Source: Clostridia bacterium (lineage in GTDB: Bacteria; Bacillota; Clostridia; Oscillospirales; CAG-272). Taken from it: DNA of 33,874 bases. The translations under genes and the position numbers were made by a program. Each line of letters opens with the position of its first letter. The first letter of the stretch is position 1. Shown one piece after another: positions 14,786 to 22,335 of this stretch. Below the pieces are notes generated by a model that was given only the letters and a program-made list of their open reading frames with translations, was not told where the DNA came from and ran no database searches. The stretch lies in contig JAFTBN010000008.1 in assembly GCA_017455185.1 (NCBI GenBank), positions 1 through 33,874 on the forward strand. Direction: 5' to 3'.

Positions 14786-15763
14786 TTAGGAAAGGTCGGA
14801 CAGTTCCGCAAAACGGCCGGAGGCCGAAGAGCGGTAAGCGCAGTCCATCATTTCGGAAAGAGTGACGGCCTCGTCAATGGTGTAATAGACGGGCGTCTCT
14901 CCTTTTTCCATGCAGGACAGCCAATACGGAATGGGCAAAGGCCGGGAAAGGCCGATGGATTCGTCCGGGACCGTGACCCAGTCGCCGCCCTCCAGACAAT
15001 AGGACAGGGTGCGGTCGATTTTGAGATACCCGCGGGTTCCGCTGATTTCGGCCTCAAACGGATCGGTCAGGGAGACAAAACCGGTTTCGCTGACGCCGAT
15101 GGCGCCGTTTTCATATTCGAGCAAACTTACGGCGTTGTCCTCGACCGGACGGTCGGTGGCGTTGGTGAAGCAGCTGGAAATGCGGGCCGGGCGTCCCAGA
15201 AACCAATTGAGCAAATACATCGGGTGGGCGCCCAGGTCAATCATGGCGCCGCCTCCGCATTGCTCTTTTGAATAGAAATGAGGCGGGAGCCAGTTCCGGA
15301 TGCTTCCGCTGTGGCAGTTGCGCACGCGGGCGTAGGTCAGCTGTCCCAGCTTGCCCTCCTCGATCATCTGCTTGGCATAGAGCAGGCGGGGATTGGTCTG
15401 GTGCGGGAAGGAAATGGTGAAAAGAATCCCGTTTTCCTTGATTGCGTCCCGTACCGCATATGCATCGCGGGCGGTCAGGGTCAGCACTTTTTCGGTGAAG
15501 ATGTGCTTTTTGGCCTTGGCGGCGGCAAGGAGCAGTTCGGGATGCAGGGAAGTGGCGCTGCAAAGAACGACTCCGTCCAGATTGGGTTCTTTCAACAGGT
15601 CCCGATAGTCGGCATAAAAGGGAACGCCGAGTTCGCCGGCCCATTTTTTGCCGCGCTCGGGTTCTTCGTCCCATACGCCGAAAAGGTTAGCTCCGTTGGC
15701 TCTGAGCTGCCTGGCGTAATCGTTTGCATGGACATGCCAGGCGGAGAGCAGTGCGATGTTCAT
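14786..15763 (-). CDS. Gfo/Idh/MocA-family oxidoreductase
   Basis: A 325-residue NAD(P)-dependent sugar or polyol dehydrogenase-like protein. The N-terminal Rossmann strand reads MNIALLSAWHVHANDYARQL, with WHVHA in place of the usual GxGxxG; this is a feature of one subgroup. Further on are FGVWDEEPERG, the lysine-bearing motif IFTEKVLTL, and the substrate-domain signature GGGAMIDLGAHPMYLLNWFLG with its conserved His. The substrate cannot be told. The longer opening to 15967 is rejected: the ATG at 15763 has a perfect GGAGGT site and starts at the Rossmann strand. The gene begins 35 bp after the topoisomerase gene on the same strand and is probably co-transcribed with it, an unexpected pairing. 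Confidence 0.92.
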   Translation of the reverse strand: MNIALLSAWHVHANDYARQLRANGANLFGVWDEEPERGKKWAGELGVPFYADYRDLLKEPNLDGVVLCSATSLHPELLLAAAKAKKHIFTEKVLTLTARDAYAVRDAIKENGILFTISFPHQTNPRLLYAKQMIEEGKLGQLTYARVRNCHSGSIRNWLPPHFYSKEQCGGGAMIDLGAHPMYLLNWFLGRPARISSCFTNATDRPVEDNAVSLLEYENGAIGVSETGFVSLTDPFEAEISGTRGYLKIDRTLSYCLEGGDWVTVPDESIGLSRPLPIPYWLSCMEKGETPVYYTIDEAVTLSEMMDCAYRSSASGRFAELSDLS

Positions 15764-15798
15764 GGGAATCACCTCCTTGTTTTGCATTCGTGTCTGAA

Positions 15799-17853
15799 TC
15801 AGATGTCTGCGTCTTTGATGTAAAGACTGCCTTTTTCCGCAATGAAATGTTTTCTGGCGGACAGATTGTCTCCCAGAAGGGTATCGAAGATCGTTTCGGT
15901 CGCCTTCGCGTCGGCCGGCTTGATGGCGACCAGTCGACGGGTGGCCGGATTCATGGTGGTTTGCCACATCATCTCGGGCTCGTTTTCGCCCAGTCCTTTG
16001 GATCGCTGGAGGGTATATTTTTTACCTTCCAGTTTTTTCAGGATCTCGCTCTTTTCAAATTCGTCGTAGGCGAAATAGGTCTGGTCTTTGGTCGTGATCT
16101 CAAACAGGGGGGACTCGGCGATGAAGACCTTTTCCTTTTCGAGCAGGGTGGGAAGCAGACGGTAGAACAGGGTCAGAAGCAGGGTGCGGATCTGGAAGCC
16201 GTCCTCGTCGGCATCGGTGCAGATGATGATTTTGGACCATTTGAGCGCCGAATAATCGAAGGTGTTGATGTCTCCCTTGACCTTGCCCTTGACTTCGGCT
16301 CCGCAGCCGATGACCTTGAGCAGGTCGGTGATGATTTCACTCTTGAAAATCCGGTCGTAATCCACCTTCATGCAGTTCAGGGTCTTTCCCCGGACCGGAA
16401 TGATGGCCTGGAATTCGGCGTCCCGTCCGAGTTTGCACGAGGTCAGGGCCGAATCGCCTTCCACAATGTAGAGCTCACGCAGATTGGGGTCCTTGGACCG
16501 GCAGGAAACGAATTTCTCCACCCGGTTGGAAATGTCCATCTGCTGGGTCAGCTTCTTGGGGTATTCGATGCGGACGCTTTCGGCCTGTTCGCGGGACCGC
16601 TTGTTGATCAGGACCTGGTTGGCGAACAGTTCGCCTTCCACCGGATGTTCGGTGAAATAGATGTCGAGCTGATTCTTCAGAAAATCCGTCATGGCGTCCG
16701 TGATGAACTTGTTCGTGATGGATTTCTTGGTCTGGTTCTCGTAGCTTGTCATGGTGGAAAAGCTGTTGATGACGATAACCAGGGCGTCGGCGATGTCGTT
16801 GTAGGTGACTTTGGCCTCATTGGCCTTGTATTTGCCGCTGTTCTTCAGATAGCGGTCCATCGCGTAGGTGAACGCGTTCTTGACCGCGATGGCAGGGGAA
16901 CCGCCGTGCTCCAAAAAACTGGAGTTGTGGTAAAATTCCTGCCGGTTGACCGATTTGGAGGTGCAGAAGGCGAAGTCCGCCTTGAGTTTGTAATCCGGCA
17001 TATCGGCCCGGTCGCGGCCCATGGTTTCCAGGTGCCAGAGCACCGGTTCGGTCAGGGCGTTCTCTTCGACGATTTCTCCTACGTAATCCATGATGCCGTT
17101 CTCATACAGATAGCGGCTTTCCTGGAATTTTCCGTTCTCCTGCTGGAGATAGAGAACGAATGTGATTCCCGCGTTGACGATGGCCTGCCGGTGGAGAATG
17201 TCCACGAAGAAGGAATAGGGAATATCGATGTTGGTGAAAACGTCAAGGTCGGGTCTCCAGCGGACGATGGTCCCGGTTCGCTTTTCCCGGGATTCGAGTT
17301 CCCGGACGGAAAGTTCTCCGTCCACTTCGCCTTTTTTAAAGCGGATGGTGCTCTCCTGTCCGTCACGGAACGAACGGACGACCATCCACTCCGAACTGTA
17401 TTGGGTTGCGCAGGCGCCGAGTCCGTTGGTTCCCAGGGAATAGTCGTAATTGGCACTGGCCTCGTTGTTCTGGTATTTTCCTCCGGCGTAGAGCTCGCAA
17501 TAAATCAGGTCCCAGTTCCAGCGTCCTTCGCGTTCGTTGAATCCGAGCGGGACGCCCCGGCCGAAGTCTTCCACTTCAATGGAGCGGTCGCTGTAGACTC
17601 GGACCAGAATCTCTTTGCCGTATCCTCCCCGGGCTTCGTCGACCGAGTTGGAAAGAATTTCAAAAAAGGAATGTTCGCATCCTTCCAGACCATCCGAGCC
17701 GAAGATGACGGCAGGGCGTTTGCGGACGCGGTCCGCCCCTTTCAGGGCGATGATGCTGTTGTCGTCGTACACGCCGGTTGGCTTGTCGGAACGGGTTTTG
17801 CTCCGAACCGGCGCGGCCGGCGCAGCGGGGTTTGCTTTCTTGCTTTGGGGCAT
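15799..17853 (-). CDS. Type IIA DNA topoisomerase subunit B (divergent GyrB/ParE-like)
   Basis: A 684-residue ATPase/TOPRIM subunit that would pass DNA through a double-strand break together with an A subunit. The GHKL ATPase motifs are intact: EILSNSVDEA (Glu65, Asn69), EDFGRGVP (about 95-102), AGGKY and GTNGLGA (141-147). The transducer switch region YENQTKKSIT (about 371-380) matches QTKxKL. The TOPRIM domain has IVEGDSA (463-469) and CTDADEDG (545-552), but the usual GGSAK after EGDSA is LTSCK and VDGAHIR is EDGFQIR. It starts with a proline/alanine/lysine-rich extension. It is clearly not the housekeeping GyrB; it looks like an additional clostridial paralogue. No A subunit is adjacent. 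GAGGT precedes the ATG. Confidence 0.9.
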   Translation of the reverse strand: MPQSKKANPAAPAAPVRSKTRSDKPTGVYDDNSIIALKGADRVRKRPAVIFGSDGLEGCEHSFFEILSNSVDEARGGYGKEILVRVYSDRSIEVEDFGRGVPLGFNEREGRWNWDLIYCELYAGGKYQNNEASANYDYSLGTNGLGACATQYSSEWMVVRSFRDGQESTIRFKKGEVDGELSVRELESREKRTGTIVRWRPDLDVFTNIDIPYSFFVDILHRQAIVNAGITFVLYLQQENGKFQESRYLYENGIMDYVGEIVEENALTEPVLWHLETMGRDRADMPDYKLKADFAFCTSKSVNRQEFYHNSSFLEHGGSPAIAVKNAFTYAMDRYLKNSGKYKANEAKVTYNDIADALVIVINSFSTMTSYENQTKKSITNKFITDAMTDFLKNQLDIYFTEHPVEGELFANQVLINKRSREQAESVRIEYPKKLTQQMDISNRVEKFVSCRSKDPNLRELYIVEGDSALTSCKLGRDAEFQAIIPVRGKTLNCMKVDYDRIFKSEIITDLLKVIGCGAEVKGKVKGDINTFDYSALKWSKIIICTDADEDGFQIRTLLLTLFYRLLPTLLEKEKVFIAESPLFEITTKDQTYFAYDEFEKSEILKKLEGKKYTLQRSKGLGENEPEMMWQTTMNPATRRLVAIKPADAKATETIFDTLLGDNLSARKHFIAEKGSLYIKDADI

Positions 17854-17894
17854 GGGTTACCTCGTATGTTGATGTGCTTTCTTTCTTCAGACTC

Positions 17895-17923
17895 ATTATA
17901 CCATATCTAGCATTTTTTGAAAA
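17895..17923 (-). promoter_or_regulatory. Promoter of the topoisomerase B gene
   Basis: On the minus strand TTTTCA (17923-17918), 17 bp, then TATAAT (17900-17895) preceded by TG-G (extended -10). It lies about 40 bp before the start codon. Confidence 0.7.
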
Positions 17924-18505
17924 GGGGATTTTGTGAAAAACGCAAGATGTAGAAGGTCGGGTTTTGCCTTCACTTGTGTGTTTTTTCCTTTATCCGAAGA
18001 AAAAGCGGGCTTCTTCACTTTGAATGGGTATAAAATGCGCCCGAAAGTTCTCAAAGTCCTTACGCTGCTTAGAGTTTAACGCATTTTGTAGCGACCATCT
18101 TATTTTTAGATTCTGAGCCGAGGCTACATCAGGATATGCCGCGAAAGTCTTTGGAAAATCTTCCATGCAAAACACAAAAAACACAACTCCAGAAACGCCT
18201 ATGGTACAGATCTGAACCAGGCGTCAAGGCAGAAATCTACCCATTCAAAGCACACAAGAGCCGAGCGTTTTTTAGAAAACGGGAAGCATCCTTGCTTCCC
18301 CAATTGCCTTAAGCATACCCGGAGGAGTCTGTCAAGGAGAGCGAAGCTCAGAGTGGAGATTTTTTGCGCAGCAAAAAATACGACCCGGTCCCTGATTGAC
18401 TCAGCCGGATATGCTTCTAATTCAACCGAGTTATCTCAAGGTTTACCTTGGAGAAAAAAGCCATTTACATACAGTATCTTGACACCAACGCCGCACAATT
18501 GGAAC
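17924..18505. other. Gene-poor, lower-GC stretch with several hairpins
   Basis: About 580 bp between divergent promoters with no credible gene. Base composition is visibly less GC-rich than its neighbours. The only notable reading frame is a 64-residue minus-strand one at 17990-18184, without a recognisable family or ribosome site. Hairpins seen: ACGCCT...AGGCGT (18195-18224), GGGAAGCA/TGCTTCCC (18281-18300), the long inverted repeat 18311-18416, and CAAGGT/ACCTTG (about 18439-18452). It may be the remains of a small mobile element or a structured RNA region. Confidence 0.5.
18311..18416. repeat. 106-bp element bounded by a 19-bp imperfect inverted repeat
   Basis: Positions 18311-18329 and 18398-18416 pair at 16 of 19 bases. 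Inside lie two hairpins with GNA triloops: GAGC-GAA-GCTC (18339-18349, containing GCGAAGC, known as an unusually stable DNA mini-hairpin) and a 9-bp stem ATTTTTTGC-GCA-GCAAAAAAT (18359-18379). The compact nested shape suggests a MITE/REP-like element or a folded RNA. Only one copy is in the window. Confidence 0.55.
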
Positions 18506-18534
18506 TTGACAGGGGTCTTTTTCGTTTCTATAAT
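18506..18534 (+). promoter_or_regulatory. Consensus promoter of the solute-binding lipoprotein gene
   Basis: TTGACA (18506-18511), 17 bp, TATAAT (18529-18534): a perfect sigma-A-type match, ending 64 bp before the start codon. Confidence 0.9.
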
Positions 18535-18598
18535 AGGAGTCGTGAGATATTTTGCAAAGGCTGAATTTGGCCAATTTTACAGGAGGAGAGATACATCT

Positions 18599-20104
18599 AT
18601 GAACAAATGGGGAAAAATTTGGGCCGCCTTGCTTTTGACGGCTTTGCTTCTTTTGACGTGGACGGGCTGCGGGAAGACGGAGCCGTCCGGAAACGAAACG
18701 GCCGGAGAAACGGAGGGCGCCACCTCTTCCGTTCAGGGCGAGAGCAAGGTGCCTCAAACCGAAACGGAAACGCGCCGGATGCCGCAAATTCCGGACGCAG
18801 ATTTCGAGGGTGAATCCTTCGACGTCCTCCATTGGACCGTGGATGAAAGCTGGATTCCGTGGGAGGAAATCTACGTCGAGACGATGAACGGGGACGTTTT
18901 GGAAACCGCCGTTTTCAACCGGAATTCCGAGGTGGGCGAGAAGTACCATGCGACTTTCAGCGTGGCCTATGAGCATGTCAACACCTTTAAGTCGAAATTG
19001 CAGACACTCGTGAGCACAACGGCCAAGGATTACGACTTGTGCGTGCTGCGCTCGGTGACGGTTGCGTCGATTTTCATGCAGGACTTCTTTGCCGACATGC
19101 GCGACCTGTCCTATGTCGATTTTACGAATCCCTGGTGGTCGCAAAGTTCGATGGACGCTTTGCGGACCGGCAACCGCATCAATTTCTGCGCCTCGGATTA
19201 TTTGCTGATGGATAAGTCGGCAACGGTATGCACCTTCTTTAACAAGGCCATTGCCGATGAGCACGGCGAGGCCATCGGAAATCTGTACGAGGCCGTACGA
19301 CAGGGGGAATGGACCCTTGAAAAGCTGACGGACTGCATGGCGGCGGTCGCGACGGACTTGAACGACGACGGCCGGACCAATTCGGACGGGGACCTTGTCG
19401 GCATGGTGGGCTCGGACAGTCCGGTCAATTACCTGTTTCTGGCCGCAGGCGGGCGTTTCATGCAATACAACGAAACCAGGAATTGCTACGATTACACCTT
19501 CTATACCCAGGAAAATGTGGATAAGCTGCAGGATATTTTCGAGTCGGTCATGTACGCCGATTCGAACCTGAACGAGACTCACACCCCGACGAGCACCACC
19601 AAGTTTGAAAACGACCTGGCCCTCTTTAAGATGGGCGCGGTGCAGAAAACGTCGGATTTCAGGCAGATGAAATCGGATTACGGCATTCTTCCCATCCCGA
19701 TGTACGAAAAGTCTCAGGGCCGGTACTTCTCGGAAGTCTCGCCGGACCGGGATTCGCTCCTGTTTCTGCCGGCCACCGTCGGCGAGGCGGATATGCCTTT
19801 TATCGGGACGATGCTCGAGGCGCTCGGCGCCCGGTCGTACTATGAAGTACTTCCCGTCTTCCACGATATCGTGCTCGAGGGGAAGGGAACCCGGGATAAG
19901 GAATCCCGGGACATGCTGCAGCTTGTCTTTGAGACGCGCACGTACGATCCGGGCCTGATTTTCGACCTGGCCGGATTCGCACGCTACATCATGCATTACA
20001 CCCAGTACGGAACGTCGGATTTTGCATCCGCCTATGCGGAGTACGAGGGAAAAATCGACGAGCGGCTCAAAGAGCTGAACAACTATATTGCCGAGAACAG
20101 CTGA
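18599..20104 (+). CDS. ABC transporter extracellular solute-binding lipoprotein (family 1-like)
   Basis: A 501-residue secreted lipoprotein. It begins MNKWGKIWAALLLTALLLL and has the lipobox TWTGC, with the cysteine near residue 23. A Ser/Thr/Glu-rich linker follows, then a large binding domain. The domain resembles oligosaccharide-type extracellular solute-binding proteins (for example VDFTNPWWSQSSMDALRTGNRINFCASD and GEWTLEKLTDCMAAVATDLNDDG), which suggests a sugar or glycoside ligand, but that is inferred. The ATG at 18599 follows AGGAGGAGAG; an open frame upstream to 18353 is ignored. No permease or ATPase gene is adjacent, so it must share a transporter encoded elsewhere or act as a receptor. 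The stop codon sits in a 9-bp tandem repeat. Confidence 0.85.
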   Translation: MNKWGKIWAALLLTALLLLTWTGCGKTEPSGNETAGETEGATSSVQGESKVPQTETETRRMPQIPDADFEGESFDVLHWTVDESWIPWEEIYVETMNGDVLETAVFNRNSEVGEKYHATFSVAYEHVNTFKSKLQTLVSTTAKDYDLCVLRSVTVASIFMQDFFADMRDLSYVDFTNPWWSQSSMDALRTGNRINFCASDYLLMDKSATVCTFFNKAIADEHGEAIGNLYEAVRQGEWTLEKLTDCMAAVATDLNDDGRTNSDGDLVGMVGSDSPVNYLFLAAGGRFMQYNETRNCYDYTFYTQENVDKLQDIFESVMYADSNLNETHTPTSTTKFENDLALFKMGAVQKTSDFRQMKSDYGILPIPMYEKSQGRYFSEVSPDRDSLLFLPATVGEADMPFIGTMLEALGARSYYEVLPVFHDIVLEGKGTRDKESRDMLQLVFETRTYDPGLIFDLAGFARYIMHYTQYGTSDFASAYAEYEGKIDERLKELNNYIAENS

Positions 20105-20133
20105 AGCAGCTGACGCAGCTGAAGCAGTTGAAG
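20098..20133 (+). repeat. Four tandem 9-bp repeats over the stop codon
   Basis: Units CAGCTGAAG, CAGCTGACG, CAGCTGAAG, CAGTTGAAG run head to tail. Each carries a TGA in the reading frame of the lipoprotein gene, so the gene ends in four in-frame stop codons 9 nt apart. Confidence 0.85.
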
Positions 20134-20157
20134 TTGCAGCCGAGAGTGAAATGGAAA

Positions 20158-20259
20158 GGGCAATCCGGAAGAACCTTCCGATAGTAAGATTCGAAGGGGC
20201 TGCCAAGGACTTCGAGGATTGCCCAAACGATTCAAACCGGGAAGACTTTCCCTGGCACG
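20158..20259 (+). other. Putative folded RNA: three-way junction plus hairpin
   Basis: A perfect 9-bp closing stem GGGCAATCC/GGATTGCCC (20158-20166 with 20216-20224) encloses two hairpins: GGAAG-AAC-CTTCC (20167-20179) and TCGAAG...CTTCGA (20191-20196 with 20210-20215). There are no unpaired bases at two of the three junctions and 11 nt at the third. A further hairpin CCGGGAA/TTCCC-TGG lies at about 20237-20254. No T-tract follows, so it is not a simple terminator. It could be the 3' untranslated region of the lipoprotein mRNA or a small RNA. No known riboswitch class is recognised. Confidence 0.4.
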
Positions 20260-20390
20260 CATTTGTTGCATTAAAAAAGTTGTGTGAAATGAAGAGAATC
20301 TAATTTTTGAAAACGCATCAAGGGCTTTCTTGCCATCTACCCGTATTGCGCGTCTTTCATGCGTTTAACTTGTTTTTGTTTTTGTGTGCC

Positions 20391-20419
20391 TTGCAATTTA
20401 TTGTCGGTTCGGGTAAAAT
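20391..20419 (+). promoter_or_regulatory. Promoter of the EAL/GGDEF operon
   Basis: TTGCAA (20391-20396), 17 bp, TAAAAT (20414-20419). It leaves a leader of about 25 nt, too short for a riboswitch. Confidence 0.75.
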
Positions 20420-20452
20420 GACACTAAATGTTGGTAAAAGGGAGGGATGGCT

Positions 20453-22318
20453 TTGAATATTGAATTGCAATGCTGTGCATTGCTGATGCTTGCGGTGCTG
20501 CTGGTTTTTTATCTGCAGGAGTCCGGCGTGAAGCTCAGATCCCGAAAACTGTTTTTGCTTGCGCTTCTGGCCAATGTGCTGTGCCTGTCGCTGGATATTC
20601 TGTCCATTGTGGGCATCTGGGGGGCAACCTACCGGTCGTTCCCGGAAACGGGGGCCGAAATCATTTGCAAATTGTATGTGATGGCCTTGGCTTTGCAGAC
20701 CTATCTGGGGTTCCTGTATGCTTCGAATGAATTTTTCGCGGGCAATTCCCACAGGGGGATCCGATACGGGTATCTGGCTGTTTTCCTGGTCGGCGAGGTA
20801 CTGATTGCCTCTCTTCCGATTGAATATTACATGGACGGACGGGTGGTCTATTCCTCCGGTCCTTCGCCGATTGCGACCTATGCCGTTTCGCTTGTTTTCA
20901 TTGTTTCCACGATCCTGATGGCCTTCTATTCCAAGGACCGTTCCTCCAGCCGGCGCCGCCGGGCCATTCTGCTCTGGCAGGGCAGCTGGCTTCTGGCCGC
21001 CGCGGTGCAGTTTCTGAACCGGGAACTTTTAGTGGTGGGATTTGCCGCGGCATTCGGGATGGTTCTGCTTTATGCCGAACTGGAAAATCCGCATGCCTTC
21101 ATTGACCGCAACACCGGTCTTCTGACCGCCAACACGCTGGTGGATCAGGTGAACGATCTGTATCTGAGAGGCCGGGATTTTGCCTGTGTGTACATCCGGT
21201 TCGTACAGGAGGACCAGAGGGAGAATTCGGACAGAGGAAAACTGTTCCTGATCCGGGTGTCAAACGAACTGCTTCGGGTCAAGGGAGTCCGGATTTTCCG
21301 CAAATCGGACAATGAAATCGTTCTGTTTTTCCGCAATAAGGATGCCATGGACAACCTGCGTCCCCGTATTGCCCTGACGATGCAGGACGCCTCCAGGGAA
21401 AAAGTGCGTCTGGAACGGGTGGTCGTGCCGAATGGAAACCTGATGCAGACCGCAGCCGAGTTTTTCCAGATGGAACAGTATCTGGCTCTCAAGGCGGAGA
21501 AACAGGGCATCGTCGTCGCGGACGAGGAAGAGATTTCGGCTTTCCATGAATACGCAAACGTCATTGAAATGATCAAAACCGCCCTGGCACAGGGAAGGGT
21601 GGAAGTCTATTATCAACCCTTTTATCGCGTACTGGACGGAAAATTCACGGCCGCGGAGGCTCTGGTCCGGATCCGGAATGAAAACGGGGAAATCGTTCCA
21701 CCGGGCAGGTTTATCCGGATTGCCGAGGAGACCGGCCTGATCGTTCCCCTGGGCAAGGAAGTGTTCCGGCAGGTTTGCGAATTCCTGGGCACGGGCGTTC
21801 CGCAAAAACTGGGAATCGAGCACATCGAAGTCAATCTGTCCATCGCGCAGTTTGACGAAGAGAATCCCTCCGTGTTTGTGCAGGATATCCTGGAACGCTA
21901 TCAGGTCAAGCCTGAGCTTGTGAATCTGGAAATTACCGAGACCGCATTGCCCAATGTAAAGAAATTCATCCTGAAGAACATGGAAGCCCTGATTGAGAAA
22001 GGTGTGACGTTCTCTCTGGATGATTTCGGAACCGGACGGTCCAACCTGGATTATTTTCTGGAGATGCCGGTTAAAATCATCAAGTTTGACTATTCGTTCA
22101 CGCACCGGTATTTTACCAGTGAAAGAGCCAGAACGGTCATGGACAGCCTGGTTTCCCTGATGCACCGCACGGGCATGGAACTGGTTTCGGAAGGGGTGGA
22201 AACCTTGGAGCAGTTCGAAGCCATGCGCGCCTTGAAAATCGAATACATTCAGGGCTTTTATTTTTCAAAACCGCTTCCCAGGGACGAGTTCGTTCGTTTT
22301 CTGGAGCGGCATATCTGA
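20453..22318 (+). CDS. Membrane cyclic-di-GMP phosphodiesterase (degenerate GGDEF plus EAL)
   Basis: A protein of about 621 residues with an N-terminal multi-helix membrane sensor (about seven hydrophobic segments to residue 210). A GGDEF-like domain follows in which the active loop reads RKSDNEIVLF, so it cannot make c-di-GMP. Then comes an EAL domain from about 370. All catalytic positions of the EAL are seen: AAEALVRI, EVNLS, LEITE, LDDFGTG, IKFDYSF, SEGVETLEQ and YIQGF, so it should hydrolyse c-di-GMP to pGpG. Start: an ATG at 20447 is only 1 nt behind the GGAGG site (20441-20445), while TTG at 20453 has ideal 7-nt spacing, so I chose TTG. It is followed after 17 bp by a GGDEF cyclase, giving an opposing pair. 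Confidence 0.92.
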   Translation: MNIELQCCALLMLAVLLVFYLQESGVKLRSRKLFLLALLANVLCLSLDILSIVGIWGATYRSFPETGAEIICKLYVMALALQTYLGFLYASNEFFAGNSHRGIRYGYLAVFLVGEVLIASLPIEYYMDGRVVYSSGPSPIATYAVSLVFIVSTILMAFYSKDRSSSRRRRAILLWQGSWLLAAAVQFLNRELLVVGFAAAFGMVLLYAELENPHAFIDRNTGLLTANTLVDQVNDLYLRGRDFACVYIRFVQEDQRENSDRGKLFLIRVSNELLRVKGVRIFRKSDNEIVLFFRNKDAMDNLRPRIALTMQDASREKVRLERVVVPNGNLMQTAAEFFQMEQYLALKAEKQGIVVADEEEISAFHEYANVIEMIKTALAQGRVEVYYQPFYRVLDGKFTAAEALVRIRNENGEIVPPGRFIRIAEETGLIVPLGKEVFRQVCEFLGTGVPQKLGIEHIEVNLSIAQFDEENPSVFVQDILERYQVKPELVNLEITETALPNVKKFILKNMEALIEKGVTFSLDDFGTGRSNLDYFLEMPVKIIKFDYSFTHRYFTSERARTVMDSLVSLMHRTGMELVSEGVETLEQFEAMRALKIEYIQGFYFSKPLPRDEFVRFLERHI

Positions 22319-22335
22319 CCGGAGTTTTTTGTTTT

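Noticed and set aside
15724..17910. Plus-strand open frame of 728 codons opposite the topoisomerase gene
   Set aside because: It is antisense to a protein with intact GHKL and TOPRIM motifs; the frame itself shows no recognisable domain.
17990..18184. 64-codon minus-strand frame in the low-GC stretch
   Set aside because: There is no ribosome site, signal peptide or family resemblance that I can name; kept only as part of the gene-poor stretch.
20088..20303. 71-codon frame after the solute-binding gene
   Set aside because: It overlaps the stop of the lipoprotein gene, runs through the 9-bp repeats and the folded region, and has no ribosome site.
20225..20452. c-di-GMP riboswitch ahead of the EAL/GGDEF operon
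   Set aside because: I looked for the GEMM core in the leader because of the downstream genes. It is not there, and the promoter leaves only about 25 nt of leader.
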